This document shows, piece by piece, positions 48,514 to 60,980 of a stretch of 64,000 nt of DNA (position 1 is the stretch's first letter; each line of letters opens with the position of its first letter). The stretch is from Poronia punctata (Eukaryota > Ascomycota > Sordariomycetes > Xylariales > Xylariaceae): NCBI GenBank assembly GCA_022579005.1, contig MU401471.1:138345-202344 (forward strand). Direction: 5' to 3'. Both the position numbers and the translations under genes were made by a program. The notes below the pieces were generated by a model, which saw nothing but the letters and a program-made list of their open reading frames with translations, ran no database searches and had not been told where the DNA came from.

Positions 48514-49765
48514 GGGCGCCTTCTGGCCATCAAGTCGTATTAGATCCAAGGACGCACTTGCCCTACGTTGGTAGTAGATAGTTAATTTGTGCAAAAGGAA
48601 TAAACAGTGATATCCAATAAGTCATGTTAGAAATGCTGTTGTTTTCTTTTATTCGCGATAATTAGAAGCATTGTTATGTTCATCGGATAATTAATATTGA
48701 TATTAACAGGCTAGGCTTGCTGCGCTGATATTTGCGATATATGGTAGGGAAGTAAGTTGCAACCGTCTTATTAAGGGGCCTGGGATGAATAGGGGTCGGC
48801 TTAATGACATGGGATGATCACTCGAAGCTTTGGCATGTAATGGGCCTGATCCAAGCAACACGTACAGATATTCTGTAAGCAGCTGATATGGCAAGACTTG
48901 GGTAAGAGAGAGAAAATCGAACAAGTTTTCACCTGCTCCTCATGGTTACAAATTCAAGGGTTCCTGTTGCCGGGAATATGACCCTTCCCCCTTTTTTTTC
49001 TTTCTTTTTTCTTGGCATTTCGATTTGCTACATAGAGGATGGGATGGGACGGGTGATGAATGATGATGGTGAATGGATCTGTATACTCTTTACTTTTTCT
49101 TTGTTTATCTGTCGCTCTGTTGACTCGTCCGGCGTGGCTGCTCTCGACGCGAAACAAAGGAAATTTTGATGGACTAACTAATCCGGTGATACAACTAGGT
49201 TGTCCAGTCGACTTGGTCCCTTTTCGAAAAATCGACAATGGGATGAAAACTTGACTTCTTTTGGAGTATTCTGACCGAGTGATCTTTACTCAGGGTTCAT
49301 CTCATTTATTTGGATGTCATGCACCCCCTGGACACATGCTAGTTGTATGGTATGTTGGTAGACATAATGGAATGGGAAAAAAGGAAAGCTCAGAAGAACA
49401 ATGCCATCGTTCTTGCACTAAGAACTTGAACCCTCGATGGAAACAAAGGACTTGTTGGGATAACAAAATGTGTGTTGGTGATTCGGAATGAATAAACCCA
49501 ACTCATTAATTGTTTCGTACGAGGAAGAATCAACAACAACAACAACAACGATGTCAACGAACAATGTCATTCCGGTCAATGATTCTGTTTCCTCACGGAA
49601 AAGATATATTATGGCCAACCCGCCGGCACTTCCTTGGGTATTTGAAGTTTGAAGTATCAGAGATCAGAAACAACCAACCAAGCAATCAGTCATCCTACCA
49701 ACTATCAACTATCACCAAACAAACAAACAATCCAAACCAAACAATCACCAAGACAGAAAACGAAA
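48514..49765. other. intergenic region between SIP3 and the kinase-like gene
   Basis: About 1.25 kb without a supportable gene. The last 100 bp (about 49660-49765) is a G-poor, A/C-rich, unstructured leader with repeated AAACAAACAA words before the kinase-like start. Confidence 0.55.
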
Positions 49766-50530
49766 ATGATTCCAGTAATCTACCTCACCGGCGCGGCGGC
49801 CTGCGGAAAAGGAACACTGGGCAAAATGCTCGCGGAAGAATTCGGATTCCTCCACATCTCCATAGGCGACATCCTCCGAGAATACCGCAAGCAGAGAGAT
49901 AGCCTGAACCCAAAGTTACCTCCCAACTGGCCGGAATCCGCAAGACAAGCCATCATCGAATGCATGAAGAACAACAAGCCCATCCCGGATAACATCCTCC
50001 ACACGTTTCCCGGCCTGCTGCCTCCGGTAGTCCTCGTCTACCACAACTACCACGTCAAAAACGACACGCAGGACAGAAAGTCCAAGGCGTCGTGGCTCAC
50101 GCCCCAGATCATGTTGGAGAACATGAAGCTCGCCGAAGGCAGATACAAGGCTTTACTCGTCGATGGTCTGCCGGTGACGCCGTTTGAGCGCAACGTCGAA
50201 GTCATCAATCACTTTGGAAAACTCAATTCCGGCTTGACCATCGTCATCACCTGTCCGGTGGAAGTGGCGCGCGAGCGGTATCTTAACCGGGCGAGGATGG
50301 CGAGCGAGAACGAGGCGAAATTCGCCAGACGGATGGAGAAGACGGAGCGGATCCTGCCGCAGTTCATAAAGTTCATGGAGGAACAGGGCACCGTCGTCAC
50401 GGCGATTAATGATGGGACTTTGAGTGTCGAGGAAGCTTATCGTGAGTTGTTTGCCAAGTTGAGTCGGTCCGAGGTCTTTTGGGGGCTTATTGGGAAACGA
50501 CCGGGAAGGGCTGGTGCTATTTCTGAGTAG
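49766..50530 (+). CDS. P-loop nucleotide-kinase-like protein (adenylate/UMP-CMP kinase fold)
   Basis: The ATG at 49766 gives 254 aa in a single exon; the frame opens at 49649 upstream but only this start puts the P-loop near the N-terminus, as in the family. Walker A is GAAACGKGT (residues 9-17; G-x4-G-K-G-T). Next comes FLHISIGDILREYRKQ, like the HLSxGDLLR segment of nucleoside monophosphate kinases. VDGLPVTPFERNVEVI stands where these enzymes have DGFPR, so the conserved Arg is missing. An adenylate-kinase-type LID is short or absent, and KTERILPQFIKFMEEQGTVV corresponds to the C-terminal helix. Insertions (KLPPNWPESARQ, PGLLPPVV) lengthen it. Activity and substrate are uncertain. Confidence 0.8.
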   Translation: MIPVIYLTGAAACGKGTLGKMLAEEFGFLHISIGDILREYRKQRDSLNPKLPPNWPESARQAIIECMKNNKPIPDNILHTFPGLLPPVVLVYHNYHVKNDTQDRKSKASWLTPQIMLENMKLAEGRYKALLVDGLPVTPFERNVEVINHFGKLNSGLTIVITCPVEVARERYLNRARMASENEAKFARRMEKTERILPQFIKFMEEQGTVVTAINDGTLSVEEAYRELFAKLSRSEVFWGLIGKRPGRAGAISE

Positions 50531-51098
50531 GGAGATTGCCATTGCCATCCCTAACTCAGAGGCTTTTCCTCCTCCTCCTCCTCCTTCGGTATGATTCGGC
50601 AAATTCGAGTCCTTCCCCCCTCGTTCGACTTTTTGCAGAAGAAGAAGAAAATCAAGGTGAGCATGGAATATCCAAGAAAACGAAGTTGACTAGGTATAGT
50701 CTTGACATTCTTTTGACCCCTACTAACTTTCTTTTGTTAAAATAGACTAACCTACCTACTAATAAAACCCCGTCATAAAAGCATAATTGATGAGTCTTTT
50801 GAAAAGCGACAATGTGTGAGTGTAAGTATGAATTGTTCCCCAAAACCCTCTTCTTCATCATCATCATCCCCTTTCCCCTTTTCTTGGTATTTCAGTAACA
50901 ATGTCGTTTTTTCAAGCAGAATAGACGTAATATGATGACTTACATACATACCCTTATCTAGTAGTACTCCCAATCAAGTCCATTCAACGATATTTCAGCA
51001 AGGCAATAATTGCGTCTCGGGGGATTTTTCTCAAGTTTTCATGAGCAAGGTAGGATGTATGTATCGCATGGTCTCAACTGGTCGAATTCTAATCGCTC

Positions 51099-51123
51099 GG
51101 GGGGGGGGGGGGCCCCCCCCCCC
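51099..51123. repeat. G14-C11 palindromic homopolymer pair
   Basis: Fourteen G are followed directly by eleven C, a self-complementary hairpin-forming run 58 bp before the assembly gap. Confidence 0.85.
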
Positions 51124-51181
51124 GCCACGGGGGTCGTGGCAATCGTGGTTGTCAACGGATGGAAGGGTGGGGAATTCGTTT

Positions 51182-51191
51182 NNNNNNNNNN
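51182..51191. other. assembly gap (10 N)
   Basis: Ten N in a row, flanked on both sides by long G/C homopolymers. The true gap length is unknown; ten N is a common placeholder size. Confidence 0.95.
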
Positions 51192-51286
51192 AATATTTGG
51201 TTCTGGGGGTATTTTTCTCAATTTTTAATTTGCAAGTTTTTTTGTTTTTTTCGATTGTTCTAAACTGTTCCAATTTTAAACGCGCG

Positions 51287-51305
51287 CCCCCCCCCCCCCC
51301 CCCCC
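51287..51305. repeat. poly-C run of 19
   Basis: A long C homopolymer on the right side of the gap, preceded by CGCGCG. Confidence 0.85.
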
Positions 51306-54300
51306 AAAGAAGTTCTTCTGTATTGCTGCTAACAGTCAAGGAATCCGTAGCATTGAATTCGAAACTGGGGAATAACACCTAGTAGAGCAACAAAGACGGA
51401 TTAGTTCCGGGACTCTTGGATACTGGGTGCCACCCACTCGTATTATTTATTGCTCATGGATAGATCACGAAGATTGCTGTGGCCTATAGTCATCACACGG
51501 GGCGTCCCTTCACCCTTTCTTGCTTCATCCTCCATGCTCCCGACCCCAACATCCCCGGTTCCTTGTACCGCTCTCCTCAGTCCCTGAGCAAAAATGGGGG
51601 ATGTTCGAATCGGATCCGGTTACTATACTGCTTCTTTTTCGTTCGTTGGGCATAGCGGGCTTTGGGGATCCAGTCATCTCAAATCGTGTCAAAGTTTATC
51701 TCCGGGGTCAGGTCTGTACGGAGTGGTATTCCAGCCATAAAAAAAACGAGATACATCAATCAGCTCTGCAGGGGATTCACGAGTTTATGGCCTTGGATGT
51801 TTCAAAAGGGGGGTCAGCGCCTAAATCGGTTTTCCCCACTAGTCTCTTATCCGGATGAGTGAAAGCCACGGCAGACAATTGCCTCGTCGTCTCCTGGAGG
51901 GTACCTAGACTCTGCCGACGCCCTCGAGGCTCAATAAGGAGCTTGCCTCATTCCCTCCAGAGTCATCAGTGAAGATCGAGTCGGAGCTCCTGATGGCCAG
52001 AACCAGAACCAGACAACAGAGCTATAGATGAGAAATGGAAGGGACTATGAACATGTCTTAGACAAGACGGTAAAGCGCCAAGATGAAATGGATGGCCACG
52101 CCGGACAACGGAACCAGAGAGTGGAGACACGGAAAGGAATGATACACGTGTCTGGCTCGAGGCCGCAGAGCACGGATGACCGAGATCGAGGCTGGGGTCG
52201 CGACTCGCGACAGGAAGACGGAACCAGAACGTAGGGAGAAAGAGAAGGTATCATGAAGATATCTTCGCCATCCACGAGGCGATGGTCCCAGGAATATACG
52301 CCCACGGCCCGCGTACCAGCACCCCCCCAAGACGACAGGGTGCAGGGAGACGAGCTACCTCGATCACGGCGGCGCAAAAGGCACATGGGAGCGTGAGCTA
52401 TGGGACGCGCGGAAGGACACAGATAACTCGACCGATAAGATCCACGGACACTCCGATTAAGACACCGGAGTAACTCGTCAAAAATTGACATGTGATCTGC
52501 GGCCGCACCAGTTGTCTCAACGCCACAAGACGTCTTCTAGATAGGTACAATTTGATATTCTGCCAACCGTTGTTGGCGCACGCTCAATAAATGTCACACG
52601 AGCGACACGGATATGGATGTTCCCGTTATCACCTCGAAAAATAACTAAACAATTTTTCACATTTCCCTTTTACTCCGCTTAAAGGCGGCACTGGATATAT
52701 ACATGTACACCCTTTCCTCGTCCTCAAACGTGTACTTTTAACGGTCTCGCTGTAGGTCCGGGCACCACATTCCCAACAATTTAAATAAACGGTGAAGAGT
52801 GGCGGTTTCGGGATTCCGGACTTGATACCGCAAATGGAGTCCGTCGCCGACCCGCCGGCATGCGACGGGAACCTACAGCCGATCGGCACGTACGAAGAGG
52901 GAAACAGCCAATGTCCGATGGCGAGAGAAGGAGGGGTGTTTTGTCCGACCGGTATAAGCAGGAATGCGCAATACTCATGTTGTACATGTATTATGTGCCA
53001 GGCCGAAAAGCCAAAGGCCAAAACGCGCCTGCCTGCCATCCTCATGGTCCAACACACGTGAACATCGCGTGGGTTTCCGACCCTGTGTAACAAGGTAGGG
53101 GGGCACACGTTTCAAATCAGAGAGAGTTTTTTCCGTGTAGTACGTTACATCTTAATCTAAATCACCAAACAATATCATATGGTCGATAGAAAGTGTATGC
53201 AAGGTTATATACTTATTTATAAAAAAACTACCTAACCTAGCCGATGTTGTAAAGGACGAAAGTAGTCATCCCCGAGGAGGCATTTTGGTGATTACTTACT
53301 TGCCTTGCCCGGCATAATATCATACAATGAAAATTGTAGTGTTGTTGTTTATCAAGGGCGCGGCTACCGGTATTCTAGACTACCGTTTGTAATCTCGGGG
53401 GGCGGCCCGACAGTTTGGTTTGACCCTGTTTAAATACGCCGGGAGTTCAAAAGGGGGCCATTATTTCGAGTTTAGTAACGTGCGTAAGGGAGGTACTTAA
53501 TTGCCCTACCTAGAGTGGTTAGTGTAATGCGCTTGTAGGTACTTTATTACTTTAATGAGAAGGGTACTAGCTGTAAAGGGTAATCTCTAGTCTAGTTTAG
53601 ACAAGCTAATTTTAGAATACTTTGAAGATAGGCATTATAAGAAGAGAAACAAGAGTTAGAGGACTGATCAAATAGAGAGTTAGAATTTATCAACTCTCCT
53701 TGTTTACCAAGGTAGTATTTCCCAGACCTCAAAGTCGTTCTACCTGCAAGTAGGTATTTCAGCTTCGGCTATTACGAGCACACACCGTAAGTTGACCAAT
53801 CAAGACTGCGCCGTCACAAAAAGGTAAAGAACAAAGTCCCTCCCTCCTCCCTCCCTCCACTCCCCTTGTTACCTTACCTTACTTGCATACTCGTATTTGT
53901 AGGTAGGTAGGGTAACTAAGGTACTGTAACTGTAACCCCACCTGCATTGAAAGAGCTATCTATCTAGGTTAGAAGGTAATCTAGAGATTGAATACGATAT
54001 AAACTGACCTCTTTAATATATTGTCCCTTTACAAGAGAGCACACAGGGTTTTTTTTTAATGGGGGGTTTCTAGGTATTTAAACAAGTTGTCTGTTTGTTT
54101 TTGCTTCCTTTCTCTCTCTTTTATTACCATGGCCTATAGGGGAAAAGAGATAGGTATATCAAAGATCTTGGAGAGGCAAAAACACTGGATCCTAGAGTAG
54201 GTAGGTAGGTAGACAGACAATCAATCAATGCCTTCCTTCTTCCTTGCATAAAGAGCAACAATAGGTAATATGACAAAAACTAACAAGATATAAATAACAC

Positions 54301-54441
54301 CTCTCACACAGAGCAAGGCAACCAAACCAAACCAACTCACCCTGTGGCATCACATTAAAACTACATGTTAGCTGCAAAGAAAAGTAAAAACGGAACGGGG
54401 GGCATGGCATGGAAAGGCACTTTTTCTCATATGCTCTTACC

Positions 54442-54491
54442 TGCATCGCATCGCATTGCATCGCATCGCATTGCATTGCATTGCATTGCAT
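54442..54491. repeat. pentanucleotide array (T/C)GCAT x10
   Basis: Ten tandem 5-bp units, TGCAT or CGCAT, over 50 bp. Intergenic, with no coding gene around it. Confidence 0.9.
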
Positions 54492-57275
54492 ACCTAACTC
54501 CCTTCCTTCCATACATACCTTGAGCCAATGACGGGGAATTTTTTCATTTAAACTTAAAAAGCAAGGCGAGGTAGATGTAAAAAAAAAAAAAAGATCAGGT
54601 AAGGCAGCCTAATACACATACATACACATCACCACATATTACCTATTATCGCCAGCCTGTCTGGTCTTGTCGACTAGGTACTTTAGCTAAGGCCATGTAA
54701 CCTAGGTTAGGTAGTCTTGGCCCAGGGCCCTATTTTGTCTGGAATAACCATTTCAGTCGCCCTGCATATCCAACTAACCTACGTATGCAAAGAGAGGGTG
54801 TGTATACAATCTATAAAAGTAGATAAGCACAGGTCAAGTACCTAGGTACCTAGTTTAGGTAGGTAGGTAGGTAAAAACTAAAACAGGCATCCCGAATCTT
54901 TCCTCCCCTTGCTCTTATAATCAATCACATCTTATCTTATGTGCATAGGATAAATAAATGAATAAAAAAGTGGAAGTTAAAATCTTATCACTTCGTATTT
55001 ATTACATACCTGTGGTCTAGACTGTTACTAGTACTAGACAAATATACAGACAAGGGGAAGGAAGAAGGGGGGGAAAGGGCTGGACTAGACCAAGCCAACC
55101 CCTCCTTGTTCACCCCCCCCCTCGCAAAGACCCCGCTTCGATATAGGCCGCGCGGCTATAGGCAACCATTAAAAAAGATACAAATAGTAACCAGTGAAGA
55201 GAGAACTTACTTAATCAAGACTAGAAGGTCGATCGCCTCCCTAGGCAAGATTAATATACCGGGTGTATTATAACACTACACTTCACACACTAGACCAAAG
55301 CAAGAAGAGATAGGTATTCGCATATGTGACTTTTTCCGTCTCTTTTTTTAAATTAACTACCTACTATACTATGTGACGAGAAGCATGCCAAGCAGGTTTT
55401 GCTATAAAATTTTGAGGGGGGACAATAGTGCTCGGTTGCTCATGTACCCAGCCAAAAGTGCCAGGTAAGCGAGCCCAAATCGGGGGTCAACCACCAGGGC
55501 CGACACCCCATATATTTGGTTTACCGACAATATTGGAAACCAGCATCTCATGCCAAGTGGAAAGAGCAAATCATGCGTATAGCAAAATACGACGAAATGC
55601 TTCAACCCTGTGAAAAGAGAGAGGATAGAACCGGATGAAGAGAAACCGCACAGCGGAATCCTAATCTCCCGAATCTCGCCCCTACCTCTAAACACGGCCA
55701 GGCTCTCCTTTGCTATCCCCTTGGTCGCGAGTTTCCCGGGCCAAGGAGATATATCTGGATGTAGTGAGATGATGCTACAGTGCTTTTTCGGCTGTTCCAT
55801 CCTTCCTAGCCCGACGTTGCGTGATAGTTCCGTAACACATGGATACGGATCTACTGCGCCTTAGTCCCTTTCCATTGACCCGCATCGTCGCATTGGTGCG
55901 ATATGGGGGTTCACGGTGTAACTTGACAGGGAGGTTGTGGCTTTTCGCATTCGTCCTCGGCGCGGCGCTTTGTGCCGTAACCCCAAGACAAGGGAGTTTA
56001 TCAAAAGGGGCCGTCGGGCCAAGATGATGTCGATATTAGACGGCGAGTAGAGGGTCCTGTAAATTTCTGCCCGGCAGAAATCCGGTACATGTTGATGTAC
56101 AGCCTTTTTCCCATGTTTCTTTTTGCTTCTGACTGTGAAATCTGTCCCCGCTCGCTTCCCACCCCCTGATCACACCTAGAAAACATGCTTACTTGCCGAT
56201 CTTGCCACGGCTCGCAAGATGCAACTGGGTATATCAGCCTTGGTAGATAAAGTAGACAACCAGTGTCTGCTCCAGGCAAAAGGTATCACAGATACCATCT
56301 TTTTTTCTGCCTAGCTTCGAAGTGATGCAGGATTTTCGACCGTGGACATGCATGATATGGACCCGGTCCGTGCATTGCCCTTTGAATAATTCGTCGGTGC
56401 TTCTTAAGACTTTAATCGTTTGAAGGAGAAGTTTCGACTTCAAGTCGCGCACTTCCTTTCCAGCGTAAAACCATTAATAAGCTCGTGAGAACATTCGTCA
56501 TTAGGTCGTTCCGATCATTCGTTAAACGTTATAAACCAAGATTTTGGGTTAAGTAAGAAGACAAAGCTTGAAGCGAGTGTGTGCTGACCGACTCGAGAGA
56601 TCGAGACAGTTGTCGTATCCGGTCGCAGTGTTTCGGGGACCATGTATAAGGAAGCCTCTCTATGCCGTGTTATGAACAGGGGATTTTTTATAAAAAAAAA
56701 TGGTGAGACCCAAAAATCCGAAATGGTCCGTCCCGGTTTGCACCGGGAGATATGGTGGTGCATTGCTGCATGTATCTCTTTCTTGCCAAGTACGAGGAAA
56801 CAATAGTATAGGAAAAACCGGCCCCGCTAATTGCTGTCGAGGCCTGCCCTGTGTGTAAATGCAATCAAAAAGCCCACCCGGTTCCTGCCATGACGAGACG
56901 ACGAAAAAAAATAAAGAAAAGGGGAACAAAATATAGCTTTGACCGAGCTCGCGGTTGTGGTGATATGACATTCCCTTTCCCCCAAAAAAATCAAACGCTC
57001 GCTTGCTTGCTGGATTATCGACAGGCTTAACAAAAAGGAAAGAAATAAGAAAAAGAGACAACTGGATTAGTACTGCTGGTAGATCGTCCGCGAGGTTGCT
57101 CTTGGTATACGCAAAACGCCACAATGCGTTGGCACATGTTGAGATACATGCCGCGAGTGCTCCGTCCAATTCGGAAAAGGACAAGTCAGACCGCGAGTTC
57201 GAAAAGTCTTGACGTTCACGAGGTGGTCACATCAGGATAACGACTCTTCGGTTTGGACGGTGGTGGTTGTCGTTG

Positions 57276-58295
57276 TCACATAGTCGTAGCGTAATCTTGA
57301 TACCTCTCCCAGCCGATAGTACCGTAGCCCATATTGACACCACAGTGGGGGGACAGCATGCTCGGAAGTGGCAGGGCTGGAATAGGAGAAGTGACCATCG
57401 GAGAGCTGTAGAACATGCCTGCGGATGAGAACGGCTGACTATACGACGGAGTTGGAGACGGCAACTGTAAATCTTGCAAGGCTAGATTTGCCCAGAGTGG
57501 CGTGGTGGACTCGCTCGAGCTCGACGTGACGGCCGGGCTGGAAGGCAGGACTCTCCATGCGTCGACGGGAGGCTGGAGACCGGGCGAATGAGTGTGCGCC
57601 CAAAAGGCAGCGCCAGCAGGCGAACTGGGCAATAGCGGCGGTTGACGAACGACATCGACAACTTTAGGTGGCGGTGGAAGCAGTGGCTTGTTCAACAGGG
57701 ATAGGATGCTGTTCTTGACTTCCTCGCTCTTCCCGCAAAGCAGCTCGCCGGCGCCCTCCTCCTCTAATCCTTCCAGAGCGGTAACGTGCGTCCTGAAAAC
57801 ATACTTGTTGATTGCTTGGACGAAGTCTTCATGGAGCTTCTTGGCGTGCTGTTCCTTCTCGGGCCAGTCATACGAATCGGCCTTGGCGTCGACGCAAAAG
57901 ACGTCTTTGTGATGGTCGATGAGTGCCTCTATCGTGTCTGGAGTCAACTTGTATGCAACCTCGTTCCGTAAGACCATGTCGACATGAACAATGTATGCTT
58001 CCAGATGAATCAAACCATAAATCGGACCAGACGGGTTCGAATCACTCTGTTGCTCGGATTCTGGATGCTTGGGAAGCATTAACGAGGCCAATGTCCATAT
58101 GGCGTTGGGAGAAGACAACGTCTCGGTAAGGCATCTTTGATGTTGAGGTACGCTGTTGAGAGGCCGTTTGACTCGGTTAATGCGTTTGAGCGTCGTGGTT
58201 AACCAAGGCTCTATCTTTGAGCCCAAGACGACGTTGACCGATGAAGCGCGAGGAGCAAAGGCGGCGGCGGAAGCCGGCAATAATTGCGGAGGCAT
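57276..58295 (-). CDS. hypothetical protein, helical N-terminus and Pro/Ser-rich C-terminus
   Basis: A single exon; the first ATG at 58295 gives 339 aa starting MPPQLLPASAAAFAPR. Residues about 15-200 are folded-looking and mainly helical (KIEPWLTTTLKRINRVKRPL, HLEAYIVHVDMVLRNEVAYK, HEDFVQAINKYVFRTHVTAL), and the last 130 are low-complexity Pro/Ser/Tyr. The codon pattern is coherent over the whole length. I do not recognise the family. No signal peptide or membrane helix is seen. Upstream on the minus strand the leader is C/T-rich (plus-strand A/G tracts around 58360-58560), as in expressed fungal genes. Confidence 0.65.
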   Translation of the reverse strand: MPPQLLPASAAAFAPRASSVNVVLGSKIEPWLTTTLKRINRVKRPLNSVPQHQRCLTETLSSPNAIWTLASLMLPKHPESEQQSDSNPSGPIYGLIHLEAYIVHVDMVLRNEVAYKLTPDTIEALIDHHKDVFCVDAKADSYDWPEKEQHAKKLHEDFVQAINKYVFRTHVTALEGLEEEGAGELLCGKSEEVKNSILSLLNKPLLPPPPKVVDVVRQPPLLPSSPAGAAFWAHTHSPGLQPPVDAWRVLPSSPAVTSSSSESTTPLWANLALQDLQLPSPTPSYSQPFSSAGMFYSSPMVTSPIPALPLPSMLSPHCGVNMGYGTIGWERYQDYATTM

Positions 58296-60258
58296 GATGT
58301 GATGTGTGTGTGTGCGCACCCGTGTGCGTCTCTGTATATGCCTGTTACTGTTGTCTAGTTTCCCTTTCTCTTTTTTTTTTCTGAAGGCGTGTATATGTCG
58401 ACCAGGTATCCGAGGGTCGGAGATAAAGCAAAGCTGCTAAGATATATGGATGGAAGGCGGCCGTGAGGACTAATATCTATAGGAACTAACCTAGGGAGGT
58501 GAGGGGCGTTGGGAAAGAGCGAAGAGGGGCGTCCAGGTAAGATAAGCAAGAAAAGTGACGGATATAATAAGGTATAAAGGGCAAAAGAAAGGGCGGCAAC
58601 GGAATGAGGCGGTTCCCCGGGATAGCAGGGTGATTAGCTGAGACGCCTACAGCCGCGATTAAGAAGAGAACGTGGACGATGATAAAATCCCGTAAAGAAA
58701 GAAAAAGAGGAGGGTGAGACACAACCGCCGTGTTGGGTGTGGGTGGTGGGGGTGAGTTATAGAGAAGTCCTATGGCTCCATATAAAATGGTAAGCGTACT
58801 CCGGACGGCGGGAACAGGGTTTCAGGGTATGGTGGTATACTAGCTTTTTAGTATCGGTCGTAATATGTAAGGTATTGCTGCAGTGGCACCCGTGTTAGTA
58901 GCCATCGATCGCGGGTCTCCTTTTTAATATCATCGCTCTGTTAATTAATTTTTTCTCCTTCTCTATCCTTTCTGGACTTAGAGTTGAGGATCCCAAAAAG
59001 CGTGGCCCGCTCTCGTGCATGTTGATGGGTAGAAAATCGTTGGCATGTTGCATCAGTTGTCCGAGTAGTACGTCTGCATCTCCAGAATCATTCTATCTGG
59101 CGTCTACCCGTACCGAGCTAGCGTGCCAGCGTGCCAGTAAAATAGAGTTACAGCGTCGGAGTATGCGAAGAATTGCATAGGATAGTGTTGTTTCCGGTAA
59201 TGTCAAAGATGGCAGGGCATCTGGCAAGCACTTTTCCCATGTCCACCATTTCCTTTGGGTTACCGTGGGCCGTGGGTCGCGCGGGTCGGGTCAGGTACTC
59301 AGTCAGGCCTACCTTAATCAGGCTAACGATGGTAGGATCAGGGCATTCCGCCGACTACGACCGAGCTCGCCGTAGACCTGGCGTTGGGAAAATCCGTCGT
59401 TGTACATTGGCACATTGGTGCGGTACACTGGGTCATGCGCGGCAGAAGTGGGCTGTGTAATCGGGCTTGCAGATGTAGCCCACAGACAGCAAATAAAAAA
59501 CCTTCTACCGTGATGATCCAAGCTGAAAAGCTGCAGTGTGGCCAGTGCGCCCTAATGCACGACGCCCGCGCCACCTTTTCTTTCGCCTCAAGATTAACTA
59601 CACGTACCTACCTCACTTTGAGCCCGAGTATAGGTACATGTACACGGCAGCAACTATCTGTAGGTGGATATCTCATGTACTGTACTTTACACTCGCCTAC
59701 TGTTAACTCCCCTTTTGCGGTAAGCTAGTAACAGCCATGCGGTGGGTAGAAGTACCTCTACATAACTCCGAGACTCCACCTTACTTTAGGTACCTCTTAC
59801 CACTACTAGTAGGTAGTCCCGGGAGGTGCGCAATCGTAACTTCAATTCCGTTACAGTACAATTTACACAACAAACAACCATGTGGTATAATTGCACTGAA
59901 CACCTCATAACGCAGCTAAAGCATGTACAACACACATATGCTGCGTCATGACAACTTGATCTGTTTGCTCACGCGGCAAAGTAAGACAAGAAAAACCCCA
60001 TGAGGTAATTTGAACCTGTTGTCTAGTTCTGTTACTGTGTATCCCGGAATATCGTTCTTGAATACCCTCGCCGTCCAGATATTGGGCCTTTTGCAGCGTC
60101 GTGATCAATCATGCTCCAACCCGCCTCGACTTACAAGCCGTCCATCAGAACAGCGCTATTGTGTCGGTTGTAGGTAGCAAAAGCAAATAAAGCCGATATT
60201 GCCCGAAACTATACCTTGGGTATAATTTCTTCTAGAAATCAACGATAAGTAAACCTTT

Positions 60259-60367
60259 TGTTGTGGGTTGGATAGGTGTATTATGGTATGTTGAAGTGTT
60301 GGAGGGATACAGTGCTCCAACTGTAAAGGACCCTCTATTATAGCCAGATCCGTACCTTCCCCTACAC
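60259..60367. repeat. 109-bp direct duplication, copy 1
   Basis: It begins TGTTGTGGG and ends CCCCTACAC, identical by eye to 60981-61089. It contains a 7-bp inverted repeat (GTTGGAG and CTCCAAC around a 10-nt loop, 60298-60321). Flanks differ between copies. Confidence 0.9.
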
Positions 60368-60980
60368 ACGGCCAAACCTCCCTCGCCATACGTCACCGAC
60401 GAGGCGAAACCAACACACAAACCACCAGAATATTCCCATATTTATCATAATTAACCTCATTGCCGAATCTCTCTCGAATACCTTCAAATATGACCACTCC
60501 ACAAGGTCTCCTCTACCTGCCCCTTCCCTTGCGCCGGCCCGGAAATACGTCAGATACCGTCTACCAAGTTTGGTGCAGAGTTATGTGCTGGAATTTTTTA
60601 AATTTTCATCGAATTAAACCCGTTTCCGACGTTAGTCATGATGAATTTTGAAAAATAAAAGGGTAGTGTATGTATGTAGTTTCTTAGTCTTCTCTACTCA
60701 AGCCGTTGGCGAGGAGGATCTGGGCCGTTGCAGGCATGTAGGTATGTCGGAATAGGTACTTGGCATGTAGGTTACTTCTTTTGATTCTAAAGGTATGTAT
60801 GTCGTAGCGTGGCTAAAAGAACAGCGAAAGCAAAGGCGGCGGCGAGGTATGCACGCCGGTATGACCTTTGGAATTACATATTGAATATGTATAATTGACC
60901 TTGAATCTTAATGTGTAATGAGTACCGCGATGGGAAAAACGCAGACAGGAATTATATCGAAGGCGGCAGCTCTCACCATA

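Larger units (their letters stand above)
50531..57275. other. 6.7-kb gene-poor region with assembly gap
   Basis: No gene is supported. The longest frames (148 codons at 52045-52491 on minus, 132 codons at 55402-55800 on minus, 174 codons at 56660-57184 on minus without an ATG) have no recognisable domain. Features are an N gap, long G/C runs, a GCAT-type array and ACCT/AGGT words. Confidence 0.55.

Noticed and set aside
55402..55800. 132-codon minus-strand frame with ATG
   Set aside because: No recognised domain and no neighbouring exons; coding status could not be supported.
56660..57184. 174-codon minus-strand frame
   Set aside because: Begins at a non-ATG codon and reads like translated low-complexity intergenic sequence.
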